Notes under the pieces: generated by a model
Database searches by the model: none
What the model was told of the DNA's origin: nothing
What the model saw: the letters and a program-made list of their open reading frames with translations, nothing else
Position numbers and translations under genes: made by a program
Shown: positions 34,925 to 41,928 of the stretch, one piece after another
Position numbering within the stretch: position 1 is the first letter of the stretch
Layout of the letters: each line of letters starts with the position of its first letter
Source of the DNA: an uncultured Gammaproteobacteria bacterium
GTDB taxonomy: Bacteria; Pseudomonadota; Gammaproteobacteria; Magnimaribacterales; Magnimaribacteraceae
Reading direction: 5' to 3'
Assembly (NCBI GenBank): GCA_913042085.1
Contig: CAJWKH010000003.1
Coordinates: 1 to 43,399, forward strand
Length of the DNA stretch: 43,399 nucleotides

Positions 34925-35893
34925 ATGAAAGTTCTTTTAATATTTATTATTAGTTTGCCATTAGTCTTATTGGGAGAAGAATACGAGGTGCCTAAGACTT
35001 GGTTTGGAGATCCTGATTTACAAGGAACTTGGACAAATGCAAGCTTAACTACTCTAGAAAGACCTGATGAGTATAAATCCCTAATCGTTAACGAAAGGGA
35101 CGCGTTGATTGCAAAGAGAATGACGAAACAATTTGTTGATGCCCAGGATAATTATTTAGAACCAGGAGAGACACCAAAAGCTGGTGCAGACGTCGGAGGG
35201 TATAACACTGCGTGGATGGATTTTGGAACTGAATTATTTAAAATTGATGGAGATTATAGAAGTTCTATTATTACATATCCTGAAGATGGTAAATTGCCTA
35301 GACGATGGATAGGTTGGGGAAAAGAAGCTATAGCTATAGCAAGAATGTTTAGGCAAGCAGATCATCCTGAATTAAGATCTTTAGGGGAAAGGTGCATTGT
35401 TGGGTTTGGTTCTAGTGGAGGACCGCCTATGTTAAACGTTCTTTACAATAATAATTACCAAATAGTCCAATCTCCCGGTTATGTCATGATTATGGTTGAA
35501 ATGAACCATGACGCTAGAATTATTAGACTTAATTCTGAGTTTAATCCAGACAACATGAGAAGGTGGTTGGGAGACTCTATAGGTTCTTGGGAAGGTAATA
35601 CTTTAGTGGTTAAAACAAAAAATCATCACCCACAGCAAAAATTTAGAGCAGCGATAAGGCATCAGATATTAATATCAGAAGGAGCGGAAATTACTGAAAG
35701 ATTTACTAGGGTAGGGAAGAATGAAATTCTTTATCAATTTGAAGTTAATGACAATGAAGCTTACAAAGATGTATGGAAAGGCGAGATGCCTTTAAGAGCA
35801 TCCCAAGAAAAAATTTATGAATACGCATGTCATGAAGGAAATTATGCCATGGCTAATATTTTGGCAGGCGCAAGAGCTGAAGAGGAGCAATAA
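34925..35893 (+). CDS. Secreted protein of unknown function (PDLQGTW type)
   Basis: The track begins at 34844, inside the preceding gene, but an in-frame ATG at 34925 is followed at once by a signal peptide (MKVLLIFIISLPLVLLG), so I start there (322 aa). SD-like GGAGGG lies about 14 nt upstream. The mature protein opens with WFGDPDLQGTWTN and contains SIGSWEGNTLVVKTKNHHPQ, which parallels the neighbour's Trp-rich element. It is probably periplasmic. No catalytic motif is recognised; several His and Glu residues could bind metal. The DUF6152-like gene follows after 2 nt. Confidence 0.8.
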   Translation: MKVLLIFIISLPLVLLGEEYEVPKTWFGDPDLQGTWTNASLTTLERPDEYKSLIVNERDALIAKRMTKQFVDAQDNYLEPGETPKAGADVGGYNTAWMDFGTELFKIDGDYRSSIITYPEDGKLPRRWIGWGKEAIAIARMFRQADHPELRSLGERCIVGFGSSGGPPMLNVLYNNNYQIVQSPGYVMIMVEMNHDARIIRLNSEFNPDNMRRWLGDSIGSWEGNTLVVKTKNHHPQQKFRAAIRHQILISEGAEITERFTRVGKNEILYQFEVNDNEAYKDVWKGEMPLRASQEKIYEYACHEGNYAMANILAGARAEEEQ

Positions 35894-35895
35894 TT

Positions 35896-36327
35896 ATGAG
35901 GAATATATTTAGTTACGTTGTTTTTTTAATTCTCTTCTCATTTAGTTATACAATTTATGGCCATCATGCTTTTACAGCAGAATTTGATGCTAATGCACCT
36001 ATTAACATCACAGGAAAGGTGGTAAAAGTTGAATGGATTAACCCTCACGCATGGGTGCATGTTGAAGTTCTAAAAGAATCAAAAGCAACCATATGGATGG
36101 TAGAAGGAGGCACTCCAAATACTCTGATTAGAAATGGACTTACTAAAAATTCTATCAAACCAGGAACTGTGATTAACGTTAGAGGCTATCAAAGCAAAGG
36201 GAAACTTTGTCGTCCTAGGTGCATAGCTAATGGAAGAGATATAACTTTTCCTGATGGCAGTAAAGTGTTTATGGGTTCTTCAGGAACTGGAGCACCCAGA
36301 GACGGTTCGGATCCAAAAGAAAGGTGA
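35896..36327 (+). CDS. DUF6152-like exported protein
   Basis: 143 aa with a signal peptide (about 1-22, ending near IYG). The mature N-terminus HHAFTAEFD is followed by GKVVKVEWINPHAWVHVEV, the hallmark of the DUF6152 family of small exported beta-rich (OB-like) proteins. Two His at the mature N-terminus and the conserved NPHAW His could bind a metal, but this is speculation. The family often sits beside the PDLxGxW-type exported proteins, as here. Its stop overlaps the next gene's GTG start by 4 nt, so they are translationally coupled. Confidence 0.8.
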   Translation: MRNIFSYVVFLILFSFSYTIYGHHAFTAEFDANAPINITGKVVKVEWINPHAWVHVEVLKESKATIWMVEGGTPNTLIRNGLTKNSIKPGTVINVRGYQSKGKLCRPRCIANGRDITFPDGSKVFMGSSGTGAPRDGSDPKER

Positions 36328-36752
36328 AGAATTTAGTTTTATTATTTTTCACATTAACTTTTTCTCCTTTTAATGTAGCAAGCGAAGATGAGCATGGCGA
36401 TATGCATGATTTTATGGCTCATCTCTTAACCCCTGCCTCCGAGGCCATTTGGGAGTCTTCCGGTTACGTTATAACGGAAGAGGGTGAGTTTAGTCTAGAA
36501 CCAACTAACGAAGAAGAATGGGAAAGAGTTTTATATGGTGCAAAGGTTATAACAGAGAGCGCCTCTTTGCTTAGCATCCCTTCAAGATCTAAAAATAGAA
36601 ATGAATGGATAGTTTTTGCGGGCCTTCTTGAAGGAGTAGGGCAGAAAGCTTTTGAGGCGGCGGAAAAAAAAGACGCTAATGCTTTATTTGAGATAGGGGC
36701 TGAACTTTATCAAGTATGCGTGGCTTGCCATCAAGTTTATATGAATGAATAA
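36324..36752 (+). CDS. Class II-type cytochrome c (c'/c556-like)
   Basis: 142 aa, GTG start overlapping the DUF6152-like stop by 4 nt. Signal peptide about 1-19 (cut near NVAS), so periplasmic. One haem-binding motif, CVACH (Cys132, Cys135, His136), sits close to the C-terminus, the position typical of helical class II cytochromes c. A Met in the mature N-terminal helix (HDFMAHLLTPAS) could be the second axial ligand. It probably carries electrons for a periplasmic or membrane redox step encoded in this cluster. The next gene starts 5 nt downstream. Confidence 0.87.
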   Translation: MKNLVLLFFTLTFSPFNVASEDEHGDMHDFMAHLLTPASEAIWESSGYVITEEGEFSLEPTNEEEWERVLYGAKVITESASLLSIPSRSKNRNEWIVFAGLLEGVGQKAFEAAEKKDANALFEIGAELYQVCVACHQVYMNE

Positions 36753-36757
36753 GAAAT

Positions 36758-37336
36758 ATGCTTGATTTAGCCGTTTGGTTGTCTGAAACAGAATGGAGTA
36801 TAGCGTTACATGAGTCCTTGTACCTTTACCCTTGGATAGAATCAACTCACGTTTTATCTATTTGTTTGTTCTTCGGAACGTTATTGTTTGTTGATTTAAG
36901 GTTAACTGGCAAAGTATTCAAAAATCTTTCTATATCTGAAATGAATAGAAAAGTTTTACCGTTAACTATATTTGGATTTTTAGTTATGTCCGTAACAGGA
37001 CTATTATTATTTTATGCCATTCCAGTTAGGAATTACCAAAATATATTTTTCAGAATAAAAATGCTCCTAATAGTTATTGCGGGAATAAATGCTTTTTTCT
37101 TTCATAGAAGAATGTCTAAAGAAGCAAAGATTTGGGATAAAGATTCTTCTATACCTAAATCCATGAAGAATAGCGCTATAACATCTTTAGTTTTATGGTC
37201 TTCGGTGATAATTAGCGGAAGAATGATTGCATATAATTGGTTTGATTGCGACAGACAGCCCCAGCCTAGATGGATTAATGAATTAACTAGCTGTGAAGTT
37301 GATTACAGTCTTTTTGAGGGAATAGATGGTTTCTAA
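36758..37336 (+). CDS. DUF6644-like integral membrane protein, first of a pair
   Basis: 192 aa with four main hydrophobic segments. Near the N-terminus is YLYPWIESTHVLS with His31; Asp46 and Arg48 follow in VDLRL. The third segment carries TGLLLFYAIPVRNY and then FRIKMLL. A late SGRMIAYNW motif precedes a polar C-terminal tail with two Cys (CDRQPQPRW, CEVD). The next gene shares all these landmarks. His31 could ligate a haem, which would make this a b-type cytochrome-like subunit, but that is inference. It overlaps the next gene by 11 nt and follows the cytochrome c gene by 5 nt. Confidence 0.72.
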   Translation: MLDLAVWLSETEWSIALHESLYLYPWIESTHVLSICLFFGTLLFVDLRLTGKVFKNLSISEMNRKVLPLTIFGFLVMSVTGLLLFYAIPVRNYQNIFFRIKMLLIVIAGINAFFFHRRMSKEAKIWDKDSSIPKSMKNSAITSLVLWSSVIISGRMIAYNWFDCDRQPQPRWINELTSCEVDYSLFEGIDGF

Positions 37337-37799
37337 AGAGTTAATAGATATTTTCTATGTATTAGAAGATACCTTCATAGGGGAGTATGTAAGGAGCTCT
37401 TTATGGCTTTTTCCAGTTATAGAAAGTTTCCATTTAATTGGCTTAGGTATATTAGGTGGATCTGTTGTCATAATGGACTTTAAGTTAATGAAATTAATTT
37501 TTAGAGGCACTAATAAAATTTACGTATTAGAACAAACCAAAAATTTTTTTATTTTAGGCCTCTCACTCTTAATCCTAACTGGTGTACCACTTTTTCTCTC
37601 TGAAGCAGTTAAATGTTATTACAGTCGTGCATTTTGGATAAAGATGATTGGTCTTGTAATTGGGGTGCTTTTTGTTTACTTTGCACGTAACCCTTTAATT
37701 GTTAAAAAAGAAGGAACAATTTTGATTCTTATAGGCTTTGTATCATTCTCTATCTGGACGGTGGTAGCAGCTTCAGGAAGATGGATTGGTTTCTCTTAA
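37326..37799 (+). CDS. DUF6644-like integral membrane protein, second of a pair
   Basis: 157 aa with four hydrophobic segments. It is a diverged paralogue of the preceding product: LWLFPVIESFHLIG (His36), MDFKL, TGVPLFLSEAVKCYY, FWIKM and a final SGRWIGFS line up one for one with the first protein. It lacks the Cys-containing C-terminal tail. The 11-nt overlap with the first gene suggests coupled translation and a heteromeric complex, possibly receiving or donating electrons via the neighbouring cytochrome c. The function is unknown. Confidence 0.72.
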   Translation: MVSKELIDIFYVLEDTFIGEYVRSSLWLFPVIESFHLIGLGILGGSVVIMDFKLMKLIFRGTNKIYVLEQTKNFFILGLSLLILTGVPLFLSEAVKCYYSRAFWIKMIGLVIGVLFVYFARNPLIVKKEGTILILIGFVSFSIWTVVAASGRWIGFS

Positions 37800-37811
37800 T
37801 AACTGAATATT

Positions 37812-39152
37812 TTGAGTGCACAAAAGCTAACTCTTAAAACTCGTATTGGCTACGGAATAGGCGATATATCTATTTGTCTATACTGGAGTGGAGTTGGTTT
37901 ATACCTTCTTTATTTCTATACAGATGTAGTAGGCATTTCTCCTGCACTTGCAGGAGTTATATACGGGATTGGAATGATGTGGGATGCTCTTACAGATCCA
38001 TTTATGGGGTATTTAGCTGAAAGGACAAGAACAAAGTGGGGTGTCTATAGGCCTTATATTCTTTTTGGTAATCTGCCTTTAGCCATTTCCTTTTTTCTTT
38101 TATTTTGGGTACCACCATATGAAGGGACGGCTCTTTTCGTAATACTTTTATTAATAAATTTATTACACCGAACTTGCTTTACCATTGTTAGCGTTCCTTT
38201 TTCTTCATTAACTCCCAGGATAACTGCAGATAGCGAAGAAAGGACAAATCTTACTGGATTTAGAATGCTTGGAGCCCAAACGGGTACAAACTTAATGGCT
38301 CTATGTGCTTTTCCAATTATTTTTATGTTTGGTGAAGGGGATGAAGCTAAAGGATTTATTTACTTGGCTTTAATTGCTGGAGTTGTTGCCATGATGATTC
38401 ATGCTGTAACTCTTTATACTGTTAGAGAGCCTAGTACTAGCCAAGGAATTGATCGAGTTAGTGGAAGTTTAATAGAGACCGCTAAATCTATTGGAAAGAA
38501 TAAGCCTTTTTGGCTGGTTTTTTCTGCTACGCTCATAGTCGGTGTTACTACTATTTTCTTTGGGAACAACCTAGTTTACTTTACAAAATACGCTTTAGAT
38601 CTACATCAATATCAAGGGACTATTTTATTTACAAGCGGGATCATTTCTTTTGCTTCTATACCTGTTTGGTGGTGGATATCTAATAGAATTGGTAAGAGAA
38701 AGACCTGGTTAGTCTCATCTACCATCACTTTCTTTTGTTTATTGTTATTCTTTATCTATCCAATTCAAACCCTTCTAGAACTTTTAATTTTAGTTGCTTT
38801 GATAGGGGCAGGTTCAGGAGCAGGTGGCATTTTATTTTGGTCTATGTTGCCTGATACCATTGAGTACGGTGAAGTTAAAACAGGTATCAGAAGTGAATCA
38901 TCTTTGTATGGCTTTATGACATTTGCTCAGAAGGGTTCAATAGCGATAGCTATAGGCATATTAGGGTTTACTCTGAATTTCATTGGATTTGAACCAAATG
39001 AAGCACAAAGTGAACAAACGATAAGTTCTATGAAATCGATCATGAGTTTAATTCCTGCTTTGGGAGTAGCAATAAGCTTCGTAATAATTTATTTTTACCC
39101 TATTGATTCTGAGAAACATAAAGAACTTTTAGAGCAATTAAAAAACAAATAG
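37812..39152 (+). CDS. GPH-family (MelB-like) cation symporter
   Basis: 446 aa, 12 predicted membrane helices. The N-terminal KTRIGYGIGD and the loop DALTDPFMGYLAERTRTKWG, followed by RPYILFG, are the hallmarks of the glycoside-pentoside-hexuronide:cation symporter family. A late segment LPDTIEYGEVKTGIRSE is also typical. The start is TTG (an in-frame stop lies 10 nt upstream and no ATG is available). It lies 12 nt after the membrane pair and 8 nt before the fused oxidoreductase, suggesting that it imports the substrate for that enzyme, probably a sugar or sugar acid. Confidence 0.9.
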   Translation: MSAQKLTLKTRIGYGIGDISICLYWSGVGLYLLYFYTDVVGISPALAGVIYGIGMMWDALTDPFMGYLAERTRTKWGVYRPYILFGNLPLAISFFLLFWVPPYEGTALFVILLLINLLHRTCFTIVSVPFSSLTPRITADSEERTNLTGFRMLGAQTGTNLMALCAFPIIFMFGEGDEAKGFIYLALIAGVVAMMIHAVTLYTVREPSTSQGIDRVSGSLIETAKSIGKNKPFWLVFSATLIVGVTTIFFGNNLVYFTKYALDLHQYQGTILFTSGIISFASIPVWWWISNRIGKRKTWLVSSTITFFCLLLFFIYPIQTLLELLILVALIGAGSGAGGILFWSMLPDTIEYGEVKTGIRSESSLYGFMTFAQKGSIAIAIGILGFTLNFIGFEPNEAQSEQTISSMKSIMSLIPALGVAISFVIIYFYPIDSEKHKELLEQLKNK

Positions 39153-39160
39153 GAAAAACA

Positions 39161-41158
39161 ATGACTAAGTGGGGAATTGCAGGAACAGGAATGATTGCTA
39201 AGTCGTTTGCGGAAGCATTAAAGGAAACAGATTCTGTTTTGCATGCTGTAGCCAGCACCTCAGGGAGGTCAGAAAAATTTGCTAATAATTATGAATGTTT
39301 AGCGTATGAAGGTTATGAACAGTTAATTAATGATCCTGATGTTCAAGCAATATATATAGCTACACCTCACCCTTCACATTTTGATATCGCTTTAAGCGCT
39401 TTAAAAAGTAATAAAGCGGTCTTGTGTGAGAAGCCCATGACTATGAATGCAACGCAAGCCATGATTCTCATCGATGCATCTAGAAAGAACAATACCCCGT
39501 TAATGGAAGCGTTCATGTATAAGTCTCACCCCCAAACAATAAAAATCTGTGAAATATTAAAAGAATCTTTTAAACCACCATTAACAATTGATGCAGAGTT
39601 TTGTTTTCAAGTAGAAGTACCTGAGTCACATAGACTAGTTAATAGAGAACTAGGCGGTGGGTCCATTCTAGACATCGGATGCTATCCAATGTCTATTTCA
39701 AGGTTAGCAGTTGGTAAAGTAAATGGAAAAGATTTCCTTAATCCAAATGGAATAGAGTGCGAATCAGAATTAAATTCGCAGGGCGTAGATTTAAATGCTC
39801 AAGCAAATCTAACTTTTGAAGACGGATCAACTGCTCATATTAAATCAGCAACCAACTTGGCTTCAGAAAGCACGGTAACAATAAAAGATGCTTCTAATAC
39901 ACTTATCATAAATCAACCTTGGCATTGCGGAGAATATACGGAAAGGGCATCCTCATTAGAGCTGCAATTAGGATCTCATGAATTTGAGACTATAGGGATA
40001 TCTACAGAGAAGGGTATTTACGCAATTGAAATAGAGCATTTTGAAGAGTTAATAGAAGCTGGGGATATAGAATCAAAGATCGTTCCTCATAATGACTCTC
40101 ACGGGAATATGATAGCGCTTGATCGCTGGAGAAAAGGCTCTGGGGTTTATTATGAGAGTGACAAAGGAGAAAATGTTACAGGCTCTTTATTTTCATTTGA
40201 TATAAAAGAGAATAGAAAAGAAATAAAGAGAGCTAATTTACCCGGAATAGAAAAAGATCTTTCTCGATTAGTTTTTGGATGCGATAACCAGTCAGATAGC
40301 AATCATGCTTTCGCCATGTTCGACCACTTTTATCTCAGTGGAGGCAATGTATTTGATACTGCCTATATATATAACAATGGAAAAAGTGATGGTTATTTAG
40401 GTAGATGGATAAATGCCAGAGGTTTAAGAGATGAAGTTGTTATCTTAGGTAAGGGTGCGCATACTCCAGATTGCTATCCCAATAAAATTAGACCACAACT
40501 AGAAGAAACTTTAGAAAGAATGGGTACTGACTACCTTGATATTTACTGCTTGCACAGAGATAACTTAGAAGTTCCAGTTAGTGAATTTATAGACGCTCTT
40601 AGTGAGCTAAAAGATGAAGGTCTAATTAATGTATTTGGAGGGTCGAATTGGTCTTTACCTAGATTTAAAGAAGCTATTGATTACGCAAATGAGAATAATA
40701 AGACACCTTTTTCAATGCTCAGCAACAATTTTAGTTTAGCTAGAATGTTAGAGCCAGTTTGGCCTGGTTGTTTTAGTTGTTCTGAAGAAGATTACAAGTC
40801 GTATCTAGAAGAACATCAGATAGCTATTTTCCCTTGGTCCAGTCAAGCGAGAGGTTTCTTTCTTGAGTCTCAAGAGTTTCAAGGATTACAACACGTTGCC
40901 GATCCTAACAAAGATGAACAAGATAGGGTTTGGACAAATGAAGAAAATCTAGAAAGACGAAGAAGATGTTTTCAAATGGCTCAAGAGAAAGGACTTGAAC
41001 CAATACAAATATCTTTAGCTTTTGTTCTGAATCAGCCTTTTCCAACGTTCCCTTTAATAGGTGCCAGGAATCTATTTGAAACTGAAAGCTCTTTAGAGGC
41101 CTTAAATTTAGACCTTTCTTCAGAAGAGGTTAATTGGTTAGATTTAAGCGAGAATTAA
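39161..41158 (+). CDS. Fusion of Gfo/Idh/MocA oxidoreductase and aldo/keto reductase
   Basis: 665 aa, two complete oxidoreductases in one chain. Residues 1 to about 340: Rossmann motif GTGMIAK (8-14), the family lysine motif CEKPM (Lys91), and ELGGGSILDIGCYPM, the pattern of dihydrodiol/xylose-dehydrogenase relatives. From about 350: an AKR barrel with an intact catalytic tetrad, Asp399 and Tyr404 (FDTAYIY), Lys431 (LGKGAH) and His465 (CLHRD). Both halves use NAD(P)(H), so the chain could oxidise and then reduce a sugar or polyol with internal cofactor recycling, an inferred epimerase- or isomerase-like route. The sugar-type symporter lies 8 nt upstream. The start has a weak SD (AGGAAAAAC). 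Confidence 0.88.
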   Translation: MTKWGIAGTGMIAKSFAEALKETDSVLHAVASTSGRSEKFANNYECLAYEGYEQLINDPDVQAIYIATPHPSHFDIALSALKSNKAVLCEKPMTMNATQAMILIDASRKNNTPLMEAFMYKSHPQTIKICEILKESFKPPLTIDAEFCFQVEVPESHRLVNRELGGGSILDIGCYPMSISRLAVGKVNGKDFLNPNGIECESELNSQGVDLNAQANLTFEDGSTAHIKSATNLASESTVTIKDASNTLIINQPWHCGEYTERASSLELQLGSHEFETIGISTEKGIYAIEIEHFEELIEAGDIESKIVPHNDSHGNMIALDRWRKGSGVYYESDKGENVTGSLFSFDIKENRKEIKRANLPGIEKDLSRLVFGCDNQSDSNHAFAMFDHFYLSGGNVFDTAYIYNNGKSDGYLGRWINARGLRDEVVILGKGAHTPDCYPNKIRPQLEETLERMGTDYLDIYCLHRDNLEVPVSEFIDALSELKDEGLINVFGGSNWSLPRFKEAIDYANENNKTPFSMLSNNFSLARMLEPVWPGCFSCSEEDYKSYLEEHQIAIFPWSSQARGFFLESQEFQGLQHVADPNKDEQDRVWTNEENLERRRRCFQMAQEKGLEPIQISLAFVLNQPFPTFPLIGARNLFETESSLEALNLDLSSEEVNWLDLSEN

Positions 41159-41172
41159 ATTTAAAAACAGGT

Positions 41173-41191
41173 ATTTAATCTTTGATTAAAT
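41173..41191. promoter_or_regulatory. 8-bp perfect dyad upstream of the putative RNA
   Basis: ATTTAATC-TTT-GATTAAAT begins 15 nt after the fused-oxidoreductase stop. It overlaps a possible -35 element (TTGATT, 41182-41187) for the downstream RNA; CATACA at 41204-41209 would be a poor -10. It could be an operator or an AT-only processing or terminator hairpin. Confidence 0.4.
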
Positions 41192-41245
41192 CTTGTTAAT
41201 CTTCATACAGGTGTCCCGCATTCAATTTAACACAAGGGGGATTGA

Positions 41246-41323
41246 ATGTTCGGTTTCTTTGTTACCCTTTACAGGAGGTGGTCAAAATTAGTATTTATTT
41301 TAATTCAGGAACAACAGGAGTAG
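41246..41323 (+). CDS. Possible 25-codon ORF inside the putative RNA
   Basis: ATG at 41246 preceded by AAGGGGG with 5-nt spacing opens a 25-aa frame (MFGFFVTLYRRWSKLVF...) ending in TAG at 41323. The product would be hydrophobic and basic. The start codon lies in the 3' arm of the first hairpin and the SD in its loop, so translation could be controlled by folding. It may equally be chance within a non-coding RNA. Confidence 0.25.
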   Translation: MFGFFVTLYRRWSKLVFILIQEQQE

Positions 41324-41403
41324 CCTTCTGACACGGGTTAACCCGGTTCCGGCTGGCAGTCTTAGAACAGTCAGTTGAAAAGTAGTTGAGATACGCTTTT
41401 CGG

Positions 41404-41433
41404 AAATCCCCGCCTTAGTGTGGGGATTTTTTT
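41404..41433 (+). terminator. Rho-independent terminator of the putative RNA
   Basis: AAATCCCC(GC) / G(T)GGGGATTT stem with a 6-nt loop and seven T on the plus strand. The minus-strand reading has only a three-T tail, so it serves plus-strand transcription. It therefore argues for an RNA transcribed toward the cupin gene. Confidence 0.88.
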
Positions 41434-41830
41434 ATTGTCTTGCCCCTTCACTATCAAAAATTCTTAAGTAGGTGAGTTGTTCATGATCAGAGTTATTCTT
41501 TACTTTGATGTAGTCACCTTCTTCAGCTAAGACAATATCTCCTGAAACAATTGAAAGTTCTGCTTTATGCTCAATACCAAAACTTGGATTAGTGCCATGA
41601 CCAGCTTCGTGGTTGGCGTATTCAATCACTTCCATTTGCCCTATCCCAGATAGAAAAACATAAACTACTTCTGACTCAATTAGCCTATGTCCTCCAGTAG
41701 AGCCTCCAGGTTTAATTACTGTCTTACCAGCAACTAATTTTCTTAATAAGTCATTGGTCCATGCCGAATAACCATTGCTTTCTTTTGAAAGGTTTTCACC
41801 AACTGAGAAGTTTTCGTATTTTTTAGCCAT
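41432..41830 (-). CDS. Small cupin-domain protein
   Basis: 132 aa single-domain cupin. The first motif is GHRLIESEVVYVFLSGIGQME and the second lies in GDIVLAEEGDYIKVKN. The metal-binding His pattern is reduced: one His in GHRLIESE and another in SDHEQLTYLRIF. A sensing or isomerase role is possible, but no substrate is implied. It stands alone, divergent from the flavoprotein gene and convergent with the putative RNA, whose terminator reaches its stop codon. Confidence 0.75.
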   Translation of the reverse strand: MAKKYENFSVGENLSKESNGYSAWTNDLLRKLVAGKTVIKPGGSTGGHRLIESEVVYVFLSGIGQMEVIEYANHEAGHGTNPSFGIEHKAELSIVSGDIVLAEEGDYIKVKNNSDHEQLTYLRIFDSEGARQ

Positions 41831-41928
41831 AATTCTTCATAAAAAAAAGAAGCATTCTATCATCACTTCATCTTTGCTGTTTACTAACATGCAATATAAG
41901 ATGAAAATATATTGAAATAGGGGGATTT

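Larger units (their letters stand above)
41212..41433 (+). ncRNA. Putative structured small RNA, about 220 nt, with own terminator
   Basis: This 273-nt gap (41159-41431) has no long ORF but strong structure on the plus strand. Elements in order: hairpin CATTCAAT/ATTGAATG (41219-41248); a hairpin ACC/GGT with CAGGA in its loop (about 41260-41280); a single-stranded stretch with two more CAGGA motifs (41306-41319); stem CTGAC/GTCAG enclosing the perfect palindrome CGGGTTAACCCG; stem GAAAAG/CTTTTC; and a Rho-independent terminator. The gene on the far side is on the opposite strand, so this is not a leader. Repeated CAGGA motifs recall CsrA-binding RNAs (CsrB/RsmZ type), but I cannot assign a family. 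I compared it from memory with 6S, tmRNA, RNase P and SRP RNA and found no match. Confidence 0.6.

Noticed and set aside
41212-41433. 6S RNA, tmRNA, RNase P RNA or SRP RNA
   Set aside because: None of the remembered conserved elements (tmRNA tRNA-like end, RNase P GAGGAAAGTCC, SRP GGAAGGAAGCA loop, 6S long closing stem) is present.
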